Assembly: GCA_017938405.1 (NCBI GenBank)
Contig: JAGBBP010000047.1
Location: forward strand, 45,371 to 109,370
Direction: 5' to 3'
Origin: Lachnospiraceae bacterium
Lineage (GTDB): Bacteria > Bacillota > Clostridia > Lachnospirales > Lachnospiraceae
DNA: 64,000 nucleotides
The translations under genes were made by a program, and so were the position numbers. The notes beneath the pieces were generated by a model. That model saw only the letters and a list, made by a program, of their open reading frames with translations, ran no database searches and was not told where the DNA came from. Positions 1 to 7,071 of this stretch are shown here, one piece after another (position 1 is the stretch's first letter; the number at the start of each line of letters is the position of its first letter).

Positions 1-1
1 A

Positions 2-691
2 TACTTTTTGCTGAATTTGCCTCTTGTTTTGCTTGGAATTTGGAAGTTTGGGATTCGTTTCATTGCAAAAACCGCTTATGCCATTTTGTTGGTATCTGTG
101 TTTACAAACCTGTTAAGTCCCATCGGGGCATTGACGGATGATTTGCTGATTGCGGGTGTCATCGGAGGGATTCTGATTGCTATTGGAGTGGGATTGATTT
201 TCAGAGCCGGTGCCACAACCGGCGGTACCGACATTATTGTGAAAATTCTCCGCCGGAAATATCGTCATTTGAAAACCGGGTTTCTGTTTCTGTGCACGGA
301 CATTTTGATTGTGAGTCTTTCTGCCCTGGTGTTCAAAAACATCGAGGTTGCATTCTATGCTTTGTTGACAGTGGTGGTCTGCGGAAAGGCATTGGATTAT
401 GTGCTGTATGGCGGAGATGTGGCGAAAATGTTGTTTATCATTACGGAAAGACCGGAGGAAATCGGAGCCCGTTTGATGGCAGAGCTTGATGTTGGCGTGA
501 CCTACTTGCAGGGACAGGGAGGCTTTACCGGAAAGGAAAAGAGAGTGGTATTTACGATGGTTCCGAATCGTTTGGGAGCGGTAGTCCGGGACATTGTAAA
601 GCATGAAGATCCGGTGGCGTTTATGGTTGTGACAAGTGCCAATGAGATTTTTGGAGAAGGATATAAGGATATTTTTAAGGAAGAGATATAG
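2..691 (+). CDS. YitT family membrane protein (5' end outside window)
   Basis: Integral membrane protein of the YitT family: several hydrophobic segments followed by a soluble C-terminal DUF2179 domain (about the last 80 visible residues). The glycine/threonine-rich GATTGGTDI stretch after the second visible membrane region is the family hallmark. The frame is open to the first bases of the window, there is no ribosome site ahead of the TTG at 8, and the roughly 227 visible residues are shorter than the usual 280-290, so the true start lies upstream. No transported substrate is established for the family as a whole. It ends 12 bp before the Nudix gene, suggesting one transcript. Confidence 0.85.
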   Translation, partial: YFLLNLPLVLLGIWKFGIRFIAKTAYAILLVSVFTNLLSPIGALTDDLLIAGVIGGILIAIGVGLIFRAGATTGGTDIIVKILRRKYRHLKTGFLFLCTDILIVSLSALVFKNIEVAFYALLTVVVCGKALDYVLYGGDVAKMLFIITERPEEIGARLMAELDVGVTYLQGQGGFTGKEKRVVFTMVPNRLGAVVRDIVKHEDPVAFMVVTSANEIFGEGYKDIFKEEI

Positions 692-703
692 AGGGGCGAA
701 ACT

Positions 704-1174
704 ATGATTCATGTAAATGTTAGAGGTATCGTTGTCAGACAATCGGAGAACGGAAAGCAGTTACTGATTCAGTTACGAAAAAGAGCGGGAGAACCGGAAA
801 GTTACGAACTACCCGGCGGCAGAATCAACGAGTATGAGAAAATGTTGGACGGTTTGAGAAGAGAAATTATGGAGGAAACCGGTTTGACAGTGGAAATGAT
901 TCATGGCGAGCAGGATTCCGTGATTACAACGGGCAGGAGCTTTTCTATGGAGTGTATTAAACCCTATGCTTCCTATCAGACCATAGAAGGGCCTGTAGAT
1001 TCCTTTGGTGTTTATTTTCTTTGTGAGGCGGAAGGAGAACCCCAAAGGGAAGGCGATGACAGCGCAGATGTGCATTGGGCGGGGTTCACGGAAGTTCGAA
1101 CGCTGATTAACGAGAAAAGGTTTTCGGAAATCGATTTGCCTGCGGTGTTGATGTTTTTACGGGATGAAAATTAG
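704..1174 (+). CDS. Nudix hydrolase
   Basis: A 156-residue Nudix hydrolase, expected to cleave a nucleoside diphosphate linked to another moiety; the substrate cannot be read from the sequence. The Nudix box is intact at about residues 44-66: GRINEYE, seven residues, then REIMEETGL, matching G-x5-E-x7-R-E-x-x-E-E-x-G. The N-terminal half is a beta strand-rich start typical of the fold. The ATG at 704 follows GAGGGG. The next gene (HAD phosphatase) starts 12 bp downstream, so the two may be co-transcribed housecleaning enzymes. Confidence 0.88.
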   Translation: MIHVNVRGIVVRQSENGKQLLIQLRKRAGEPESYELPGGRINEYEKMLDGLRREIMEETGLTVEMIHGEQDSVITTGRSFSMECIKPYASYQTIEGPVDSFGVYFLCEAEGEPQREGDDSADVHWAGFTEVRTLINEKRFSEIDLPAVLMFLRDEN

Positions 1175-1186
1175 GGAGATAAGGAA

Positions 1187-1936
1187 ATGGGACAGATAGC
1201 GAATCAGAAGGTGTTAGAACTCTTTTTTAAGGCCAAGGAGAAACTAAAGGAGAAAAAGCAAACGAAAAAAGCAATCTTCTGGGATTGTGACGGTACATTG
1301 GTGCGTGATAATAAGTCTTTTCAGTGTTCCTTATTGAGAGCGCTGAACGAATTCGGTTATTCGGTTGCGGAAGAAGAAGTGAAGCGCTTTTTGCGGGGTG
1401 CCTGCTCATGGAATAAGCCGGAGGAGGACCACGGAGATGCAAACGGAGAAGAATGGTGGGAACGGCTGCTTAACGGAATGCGCAAGTTTTGCAAGGAACA
1501 GGGCGTGAGTCCGGCGGATGCGGTATCTGTGAGTAATGCATTTCGGAAGAACGTAATCAGTTATGAGTACGAGCTCTATCCGGATACAAAGAAGGTGCTG
1601 CAATATTTCGGCGAAAAGGGATACAAGCATTATATTATTTCCAATAATTTTCCGGAACTTCGGGAGGTGTTTCTGCGTCTTGGACTGGATGAGGTAATAT
1701 CGGGTTATTTTATTTCTGCCAGTGTGGGATATGATAAGCCGCGGAAAGAGATGTTTGAATATGCCATGGCAAAAGCAGGAAATCCGAAAGTGCGGTATAT
1801 GATCGGGGATAATCCGGTGGCGGATTATGAGGGTGGCTTAAATGCCGGAATGAAGCCGGTGCTTGTTCATAAGAGGGTAGAAGGCAAAGTATGCTGTGAT
1901 GAACTGACAGATTTGTTTGATATTATTACAGAGTGA
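1187..1936 (+). CDS. HAD superfamily phosphatase
   Basis: A 249-residue haloacid dehalogenase-type hydrolase. All four HAD motifs are visible: DCDGT near residue 34 (nucleophile and acid/base aspartates), IISNN near 150 (motif II), the lysine in DKPRKE near 184 (motif III), and IGDNPVADYEGG near 204 (motif IV). A helical insert between motifs I and II is the cap domain. The substrate is unknown; the layout resembles phosphoglycolate-type phosphatases. The N-terminal 30 residues are very lysine-rich and precede the catalytic core. Confidence 0.85.
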   Translation: MGQIANQKVLELFFKAKEKLKEKKQTKKAIFWDCDGTLVRDNKSFQCSLLRALNEFGYSVAEEEVKRFLRGACSWNKPEEDHGDANGEEWWERLLNGMRKFCKEQGVSPADAVSVSNAFRKNVISYEYELYPDTKKVLQYFGEKGYKHYIISNNFPELREVFLRLGLDEVISGYFISASVGYDKPRKEMFEYAMAKAGNPKVRYMIGDNPVADYEGGLNAGMKPVLVHKRVEGKVCCDELTDLFDIITE

Positions 1937-1966
1937 GATACTATATTAAAAAATTCCATTCCCCTC

Positions 1967-2010
1967 TTGACTCTCCACCTTACTGTAATGATACTATGAC
2001 AGTGCAAGGT
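1967..2010 (+). promoter_or_regulatory. MerR-type promoter with dyad operator
   Basis: TTGACT (1967-1972) and TACTAT (1992-1997) are separated by 19 bp, the long spacer typical of MerR-regulated promoters. An imperfect dyad, ACCTTACTGT (1977-1986) against ACAGTGCAAGGT (1999-2010), overlaps the -10. The site lies just ahead of a MerR-family gene, so autoregulation is the natural reading (inference). Confidence 0.6.
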
Positions 2011-2040
2011 ACCTGCAATGTAGAACAAAGGAGTGATGGG

Positions 2041-3594
2041 ATGTATAAAATCGGTGAGCTTTCAAGGCTGAGTCAGATTCAGGTAAAGACGCTGCGATTT
2101 TATGATGTGGAAGGGATTTTGGTTCCGGATGAGATTGATGAGTTTACGGGGTATCGGTATTACGGTGCCGCGAAGCTATCGGATTGTTACCGGATTGTGG
2201 CCCTTAAAGAGCTGGGATTCAGTCTGAGTGAGATTAAGGAGTTTCTTTCTTTGCCGAAGGAAAAGGTTTCGGAGCTTGTGACGGCAAAGGAGGCGGAATT
2301 AAATAGGTTAAAAGCGCAAACCGAGGCACGCATCCGGGTTCTCCGTAACTTAAATTCGGCGTTAAAGGAGAGTGCTTGTATGTTTGATATCATTATCAGA
2401 AAAAGTGATGAAATCCGCTTGCTGTTTGACCGCAGAGTGATTTCGGACAAATCCGAGTGCGATGGTGTTTTGAAAGAGCTTCGGAATGCGGTTCCGGCGG
2501 GGGCGCTGGGCGACAGAGAAGTGATTGTGGATTATGAGACGGAGTATGTCAGTGAGAATTTTGATACCGGTTTCGGTGTGGAGCTGACGGGGAAGGTTTC
2601 GAATTTACGGGATTTTACGGAAAAGACAGTGTGCTTTTCGGGAGAGACCGCCGGGCTTGTTTGCAAGCCGGAGGAGTACGACGAGGCGGTACGGGCGTTG
2701 CAGCAGTATGTGCTGGATAACAACTATCAGATTGTGGGCCCGACCTACCAAATCCGGTACGGAGACGGAACGGTAGAGGTAAAGCTTCCGGTGGTGAAGC
2801 TCCGTGAGTTTAATCCGGAGTTTAACGAGGAGATTGACGTGCCGTTTGAGAACGATGAGGAGGTTATCGGTCGTTGGGAACTGCTGGACCATCTGCCGTG
2901 TAAGGAGATGTTTCTTCCGGAGAAGAGGAAGTCTGTGGAGCACGGCGACCGGGTAAAGGAGCTTTATTTCCTGCCGGGTGGAGAGCGGTATTGGTGCTTC
3001 GGTTGGACGAAGGGCTATTTGCTATCCGACTGCGGTTATCCGCACCGGAAGAATCAAAATCCGTACACCATCGAACATATTGGAGAAGAAACGTACCTGT
3101 TTTTAGAATTTAAGGGTCACAATTACTTTGAAGGCGGAAAGCCGGAGGTGTGGGTATTTCGAAAGGTGGATTCCAAGGAGTATACGAAGAAGGAAATCCG
3201 GATTGTGGACGAAATTCCGCAGGTGTCGGCAGACGACAGTGCGGTAATGGGACTGTGGAATGTATGTGACCTTGTTCGCAGTGTAGAAGCCTTTGACCCG
3301 CGCAATATGTGCGCCTTCATTCCTCATGAGGCACTGTACTGGAGAAGTGCAGAGTTTCTGACCGACGGTAAGATACGGAATGGGTTCTTAAACTCCAAAG
3401 ACAGCAGCGTAACCATTGATAAGGACGAGGTTTGGCGATGGGTAAACGGCTACGTGATTTGTAATCCGCGAGCCACCGCAAGTAAGTATGTGATAGAGCT
3501 GCATGAGGGTACGGAGTACTTGTTTGTGCAGTGGAAGAGCGGGGATTATTCCTACGGCGGAGAGCAGCCGTTCTGGTATGTGTTTCAGAGGTAA
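2041..3594 (+). CDS. MerR family regulator with GyrI-like and two C-terminal beta-barrel-like repeats
   Basis: A 517-residue regulator. Residues 1-70 are a MerR winged helix (YKIGELSRLSQIQVKTLRFYD), followed by a coiled-coil dimerisation helix to about 110 and an effector-binding GyrI/AraC-E-like region to about 265. Beyond that lie two related segments, from about 274 (VIGRWELLD) and about 401 (VMGLWNVCD), each ending in a tryptophan-rich strand pattern (PEVWVFRK, QPFWYVFQR). They look like tandem lipocalin-like modules. I start at ATG 2041 because AAAGGAG lies 5-10 bp upstream, rather than at an upstream in-frame start that would run through the promoter. The ligand is unknown; a small hydrophobic or cationic compound is typical of BmrR-like members. 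Confidence 0.8.
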   Translation: MYKIGELSRLSQIQVKTLRFYDVEGILVPDEIDEFTGYRYYGAAKLSDCYRIVALKELGFSLSEIKEFLSLPKEKVSELVTAKEAELNRLKAQTEARIRVLRNLNSALKESACMFDIIIRKSDEIRLLFDRRVISDKSECDGVLKELRNAVPAGALGDREVIVDYETEYVSENFDTGFGVELTGKVSNLRDFTEKTVCFSGETAGLVCKPEEYDEAVRALQQYVLDNNYQIVGPTYQIRYGDGTVEVKLPVVKLREFNPEFNEEIDVPFENDEEVIGRWELLDHLPCKEMFLPEKRKSVEHGDRVKELYFLPGGERYWCFGWTKGYLLSDCGYPHRKNQNPYTIEHIGEETYLFLEFKGHNYFEGGKPEVWVFRKVDSKEYTKKEIRIVDEIPQVSADDSAVMGLWNVCDLVRSVEAFDPRNMCAFIPHEALYWRSAEFLTDGKIRNGFLNSKDSSVTIDKDEVWRWVNGYVICNPRATASKYVIELHEGTEYLFVQWKSGDYSYGGEQPFWYVFQR

Positions 3595-3620
3595 ATAATT
3601 TTAAAACAAATGAACGAATA

Positions 3621-3670
3621 AATTTAGGGAACATTTTGATACATAAGAGTATTGAAAAGTTCCCTAAATT
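3621..3670 (+). repeat. Inverted repeat, terminator-like, sharing arms with the fic operator
   Basis: A perfect 12-bp inverted repeat (3621-3632 and 3659-3670; arm core TTTAGGGAAC) with a 26-base loop is followed by TTTTTC. It could end the upstream merR transcript, but its arms are the same sequence as the operator arms at 3682-3725, so it may also be a second regulator-binding site. Confidence 0.6.
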
Positions 3671-3674
3671 TTTC

Positions 3675-3725
3675 TTGCTAATTAGGGAACTTTTGCGTAT
3701 AATATATTCTATAAAAGTTCCCTAA
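3675..3725 (+). promoter_or_regulatory. fic promoter embedded in a perfect palindrome
   Basis: TTGCTA (3675-3680) and TATAAT (3698-3703) with a 17-bp spacer form a good promoter. A perfect 13-bp inverted repeat (TTAGGGAACTTTT at 3682-3694, complement at 3713-3725) brackets the -10. With the copy just upstream there are four AGGGAAC half-sites in about 100 bp. This arrangement is characteristic of an autoregulated toxin-type gene (inference). Confidence 0.75.
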
Positions 3726-3744
3726 AAGAAAGAGGTGTCGCAGA

Positions 3745-4683
3745 ATGAGTGCAAATTATACGGAAATTCAGGAGCTACTGCAACAAAGGGCTGATATACA
3801 GGCGAGACTTAATTTAATGCCTTATGACGGGAATCCTGAGATGAAAGAAGTAGGTGGCATGAAATATTTATATGTTCGTAAAAGGGTAGCCGGCAAATTG
3901 ACCTCGACTTATGTGGATGTATATTCGGATGAGTTGTATCAGTTGTTGCTGCGTAATGCCAGGGAACAAAGAGAATTAAATAAAATCATCCGTAAAATCA
4001 ACAAAGAACTGATTAGCCGTGGGTATGAAGATAGAGAACTTTCTGCCAGAGTACTGCAGAATTTAGATTTTACCAGAGCAAATATGAAGGCAAATATTTA
4101 TGATCAGGCAGTATTGGAAGGTGTAGCGACATCCTTTCCGCAGACAGAGGATATCATTGAGAACGGAAAGGTAAACGGTGTATCTGCAACAGACGTACAG
4201 AAGATTCTGAATTTGAAGCATGCATGGGAATTCATTCTGGATAGAGATGTCATTCAAAGTGAAAGTAACTATCATATGCTTTGTCATATTGCAAAGCTGG
4301 TAAATGAAGGCTTTTTTTATGACGGTGGACGTATCCGGGGGATTCCGGTACAAATCGGCGGAACCAGTTATGTACCACCGCTTCCGATAGAGTCAGTGGT
4401 AATTGAGCAAATCAACGAGATTGCCAAGCAGGAAAAAGAGCCGATTGATCTCGCGATTGAGTTATGTATGTATTGCATGAAAACGCAGGTGTTTAAGGAT
4501 GGAAATAAAAGAGCGTCTGTTATCTTTGCAAATCACTATCTGATAGCACATGGAAGCGGATTTTTAGTAATCCCGGAAAAGGAAGTGCCGGAATTTAAAA
4601 AGTTGTTAGTGGAGTATTACGAGGGTGCTTCTTTAGAGATTATCGGTACATTCCTGCGTGAGAAATGTTGGAAGAATTTTTAA
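3745..4683 (+). CDS. Fic/Doc family protein with Gln in place of the catalytic His
   Basis: A 312-residue Fic-domain protein; Fic enzymes usually transfer AMP or another phosphate-linked group to a target protein. The Fic loop reads QVFKDGNKR at residues 248-256: the phenylalanine, acidic residue, GN and KR of the motif are kept, but the usual catalytic histidine is glutamine (codon CAG at 4486-4488). The N-terminal 100 residues are a charged helical region, and a conserved segment (TSFPQTEDI) before the Fic core may be the inhibitory region. The start follows AGAGGTG. No separate antitoxin gene flanks it. Either it is a non-AMPylating variant or its chemistry differs; the domain call is firm and the activity is not. 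Confidence 0.8.
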   Translation: MSANYTEIQELLQQRADIQARLNLMPYDGNPEMKEVGGMKYLYVRKRVAGKLTSTYVDVYSDELYQLLLRNAREQRELNKIIRKINKELISRGYEDRELSARVLQNLDFTRANMKANIYDQAVLEGVATSFPQTEDIIENGKVNGVSATDVQKILNLKHAWEFILDRDVIQSESNYHMLCHIAKLVNEGFFYDGGRIRGIPVQIGGTSYVPPLPIESVVIEQINEIAKQEKEPIDLAIELCMYCMKTQVFKDGNKRASVIFANHYLIAHGSGFLVIPEKEVPEFKKLLVEYYEGASLEIIGTFLREKCWKNF

Positions 4684-4947
4684 AATAATAATTCCTTAGT
4701 GCAACATTCCATTGCTTGATTTTGGGGCTGTAAAAGCGTATATTTGTATGTAAGAGGTCCGGTCAACCGATGGTTGGGTGAAAAAACAACCGACAGGGGA
4801 GAAAAAAGGCCGATTTTCAACCGTTGTTCCATGTTTTTTAGGAGTATTGCATGGTAAGATGTGGACAAGAGCAGAGGGAACAGATTGCAAAAGCTCTTGT
4901 GGCCACGTAACGAAAAACAGGAATAATGTTAAAGGAGGATTTAATTT
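4684..4947 (+). other. Intergenic region, no gene recognised
   Basis: A 264-bp gap between the Fic and XRE genes. Short open frames here are on the minus strand, lack ribosome sites and have no protein-like composition. I see no clear promoter or terminator except the AAAGGAGG ribosome site at its end (about 4931-4938). Confidence 0.4.
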
Positions 4948-5448
4948 ATGGAAATGACAATCGGAAAAAGAATTGCAGCTCTTAGAAAAGAGAAGGGGAT
5001 GACACAGGAAGAATTATCTCAGAAGATGGAGGTAAGTGCACAGGCAGTAAGCAAATGGGAGAATGACCAGACCTGCCCGGATATTACTTCTCTTCCGAAG
5101 CTGGCAAAGATATTAGGGGTAACGGTAGATGAACTGTTATCCGGCAAAGAAGAAACCGAACCGGTTGCAAGAGTCCTTGCTCCGGAAGAGCGCAAGGATA
5201 TTAAGGAGATGATGCTTCGTCTTGTAGTTGAAAGTTGTAACGGTGACCATGTCAGGATGAATATTCCCATGGCGCTGGTGTTGGTTGCAGTGGAAATGGG
5301 CATGGATCTTCCGCAGGTTTCCGGAAACTCTGCATTGAAGAACATTGATTTGGAACAGATTGTGAATATGGTACATCATGGCGTTATGGGAAATCTCATG
5401 GAAGTGGAATCCGGTGAAGGTGATACCGTACGCATCTTTGTGGAGTAG
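4948..5448 (+). CDS. XRE family transcriptional regulator
   Basis: A 166-residue regulator. Residues 5-62 are a classic Cro/C1 helix-turn-helix (GKRIAALRKEKGMTQEEL, then AVSKWENDQTCPD, then LAKILGVTVDELL). The remaining 100 residues hold a helical region and a short strand-rich tail (VESGEGDTVRIFVE). That tail resembles the end of the next gene's product (VESADGAHVEIVL), suggesting the two proteins share an interaction module. The gene is followed after 3 bp by the small partner, so they are probably translationally coupled. Confidence 0.85.
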   Translation: MEMTIGKRIAALRKEKGMTQEELSQKMEVSAQAVSKWENDQTCPDITSLPKLAKILGVTVDELLSGKEETEPVARVLAPEERKDIKEMMLRLVVESCNGDHVRMNIPMALVLVAVEMGMDLPQVSGNSALKNIDLEQIVNMVHHGVMGNLMEVESGEGDTVRIFVE

Positions 5449-5451
5449 CTT

Positions 5452-5697
5452 ATGAGAATATACATAAAAGAAGAGTCAGGGAAGAAATGGAAGTTCAGGA
5501 TTCCTCTCGGATTGGTTTTCAATAGGATGACGGCAGGTTTTATAGCAAGAAGAGCTCAAAAGGAAGGAACGAATATTTCCAAAAAGCAATTGCGGGCGTT
5601 AATAAAAGAGGTAAAAAAATACAAAAAGAGCCACAAGACTTGGAAACTCGTAGAGGTTGAAAGTGCAGACGGAGCTCATGTGGAGATTGTTTTATAA
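5452..5697 (+). CDS. Small basic protein paired with the XRE regulator
   Basis: An 81-residue basic protein. It has an N-terminal strand region (MRIYIKEESGKKWKFRIPL), a hydrophobic patch (LGLVFNRMTAGFIARRA), a lysine-rich helix and a C-terminal strand pair (LVEVESADGAHVEIVL). The pattern recalls small clostridial proteins that accompany regulators and share a YvlB/SHOCT-like tail, but I cannot assign a function. It starts 3 bp after the XRE stop without its own strong ribosome site, which supports coupling. Confidence 0.7.
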   Translation: MRIYIKEESGKKWKFRIPLGLVFNRMTAGFIARRAQKEGTNISKKQLRALIKEVKKYKKSHKTWKLVEVESADGAHVEIVL

Positions 5698-5727
5698 CGG
5701 TTTTGTACAATCAATGTGTAATTGTTC

Positions 5728-5756
5728 TTGCATTTCCGTAACATCGGGTGTATAAT
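5728..5756 (+). promoter_or_regulatory. Promoter of the thiamine operon leader
   Basis: TTGCAT (5728-5733), a 17-bp spacer and TATAAT (5751-5756) lie 16 bp before the first TPP riboswitch. This is the only convincing promoter ahead of the thi genes. Confidence 0.7.
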
Positions 5757-5771
5757 AACAACGAAATAAAA

Positions 5772-5866
5772 ACAGGGGAGCTTGTGATGGCAGGCTGAGA
5801 GGAAGTAATCAAACTTCGACCCTATAACCTGATACGGATAATGCCGTCGTAGGAAGTCATACACAA
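5772..5866 (+). promoter_or_regulatory. TPP riboswitch 1 (THI-box)
   Basis: Contains the conserved THI-box elements in order: GGGGAGC, CTGAGAGG (5794-5802), GACCC followed by ACCTGAT (about 5818-5832), GGATAATGCC (5836-5845) and GTAGGAAG. TPP binding is expected to stop transcription at the terminator directly downstream. Confidence 0.95.
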
Positions 5867-5875
5867 GGATTTTTT

Positions 5876-5912
5876 ACAGGAGATATCCGCGAGGGTATCT
5901 CCTGTCTTTTTT
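5876..5912 (+). terminator. Terminator after TPP riboswitch 1
   Basis: A perfect 10-bp stem (ACAGGAGATA 5876-5885 with 5896-5905), 10-base loop and TTTTTT form an intrinsic terminator placed as the expression platform of the first riboswitch. Confidence 0.88.
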
Positions 5913-6036
5913 GCTCTAAAGAGCAAAAAAACGCTCCGCGTGGATGCGCACTCGCGCGATTGGAAGATGTCGCAAGCGACCGCGCTCGGCGCAAGAGTCC
6001 GTAAAGCGGACTCTATATATTTTATAACTTAAAAAC
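5913..6036 (+). other. Spacer between the tandem riboswitches with GC-rich hairpins
   Basis: A 124-bp segment with no gene. It holds several short palindromes: GCTCTAAAGAGC (5913-5924), GTCGCAAGCGAC, and AGAGTCC/GGACTCT around 5993-6013. The start, AAAAACGCTCCGC followed by GTGGATGC, recurs with one base difference near 48971 upstream of the phosphate transporter. Confidence 0.5.
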
Positions 6037-6122
6037 GCAGGGGAGCTTGTTTTGACAGGCTGAGAGGAAGGTGTAACCTTCGACCCATGAACCTGATTTG
6101 GATAATGCCAACGTAGGGAACT
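6037..6122 (+). promoter_or_regulatory. TPP riboswitch 2 (THI-box)
   Basis: A second complete THI-box: GGGGAGC, CTGAGAGG (6060-6067), GACCC then ACCTGAT (6081-6096), GGATAATGCC (6100-6109) and CGTAGGGAA. It lies downstream of the first aptamer's terminator with no clear promoter between, so both act on one transcript. Confidence 0.95.
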
Positions 6123-6135
6123 TTGAGTATTACGG

Positions 6136-6164
6136 GAAATTTCCAAATCGGAAATTTCTTTTTT
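6136..6164 (+). terminator. Terminator after TPP riboswitch 2
   Basis: A 9-bp stem (GAAATTTCC 6136-6144 with 6150-6158), 5-base loop and TTTTTT, six bases ahead of the thiS ribosome site AGGAGG. It is the second expression platform. Confidence 0.85.
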
Positions 6165-6182
6165 ATTTTAGGAGGTGAAATG

Positions 6183-6377
6183 ATGGTAAAGGTAAACGGT
6201 ACTGAGTTGGATATTGCGGGAAAGACAGTAACGGAGTATCTGGCGACGACGAATTATGATCCCAAGCGCATTGCCGTGGAACGAAACGGCGACATTGTGT
6301 TTAAGTCACAGTATGATGTCACCGTTCTTGAAGAAGGTGATAGCTTGGAAATCGTTAGTTTTGTAGGAGGTGGTTGA
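6183..6377 (+). CDS. thiS: Sulfur carrier protein ThiS
   Basis: A 64-residue ubiquitin-like sulfur carrier for thiazole synthesis. It begins MVKVNGTELDIAGKTVTEYL and ends in the essential GG (here VGGG), where ThiF adenylates it and sulfur is carried as thiocarboxylate. Two ATGs are adjacent; I prefer 6183 because AGGAGG at 6170-6175 is then 7 bp away. It is the first gene of the operon and the first target of both riboswitches. Confidence 0.93.
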   Translation: MVKVNGTELDIAGKTVTEYLATTNYDPKRIAVERNGDIVFKSQYDVTVLEEGDSLEIVSFVGGG

Positions 6378-7013
6378 TTGATACCGTCAAAGAAGGAATG
6401 GATGGATGCGCTGGTGGCACGGCACGGAACGGAGTTACAGAGGCGGTTTTCCGAAGCTACGGTGGCTGTGTGCGGCTTGGGTGGTCTTGGGTCAAATATC
6501 GCAATTGCTTTGGCGAGAGTCGGTATCGGAAAATTGCTGTTGATTGATTTTGATAAAGTAGATATCACGAATCTCCACCGTCAGCAATACAAGGCAAGCC
6601 AGATCGGCCGATACAAGACGGATGCCTTGGCGGAGAATCTTTTTGAGATCGCACCCTATACGGAAATTAAAACGGTTACTGCAAGACTCTCGGAGGACAA
6701 CCTCACAACACTTCTTAGTGATGCGGATATTATCTGCGAAGCCTTTGACAATGCGGAAGCCAAGGCGATGCTGGTAAACGGTGTGCTGGAGCAGTTGCCG
6801 GGCTGTTTTCTGGTGGCGGCCTCCGGTATGGCCGGGATGGATAACCCAAATACCATTAAGACACGTAAAATAGGGAAGCGGTTTTATCTTTGCGGGGATG
6901 AAGTCAGTGATGTGGCTGACACCATTGGGCTGGTTGCACCCCGGGTGATGCTTTGTGCCGCACACCAGGCGCAAACGGTCCTGCAGATTCTGGCAGGCGA
7001 ATACGAAGTGTAA
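6378..7013 (+). CDS. thiF: ThiS adenylyltransferase ThiF
   Basis: A 211-residue E1-like enzyme that adenylates the ThiS C-terminus. The nucleotide-binding GLGGLGSN stands near residue 35, followed by DFDKVDITNLHRQQY, the acidic and arginine residues of the ThiF/MoeB/E1 family. It is shorter than the E. coli protein and lacks the paired CxxC zinc sites, as in other compact clostridial ThiF proteins. The start is TTG directly after the thiS stop, with AGGAGG 7 bp upstream inside the thiS end, so the two are tightly coupled. Confidence 0.9.
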   Translation: MIPSKKEWMDALVARHGTELQRRFSEATVAVCGLGGLGSNIAIALARVGIGKLLLIDFDKVDITNLHRQQYKASQIGRYKTDALAENLFEIAPYTEIKTVTARLSEDNLTTLLSDADIICEAFDNAEAKAMLVNGVLEQLPGCFLVAASGMAGMDNPNTIKTRKIGKRFYLCGDEVSDVADTIGLVAPRVMLCAAHQAQTVLQILAGEYEV

Positions 7014-7071
7014 GAACGTATAAGAAACAAGAAAGTAAAAAAATGGAAAGCATAAGAAAGAAGGACAAAGT

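Noticed and set aside
5916..6146. A minus-strand frame across the second riboswitch
   Set aside because: The region is explained by the TPP aptamer and the hairpin-rich spacer; there is no start signal.
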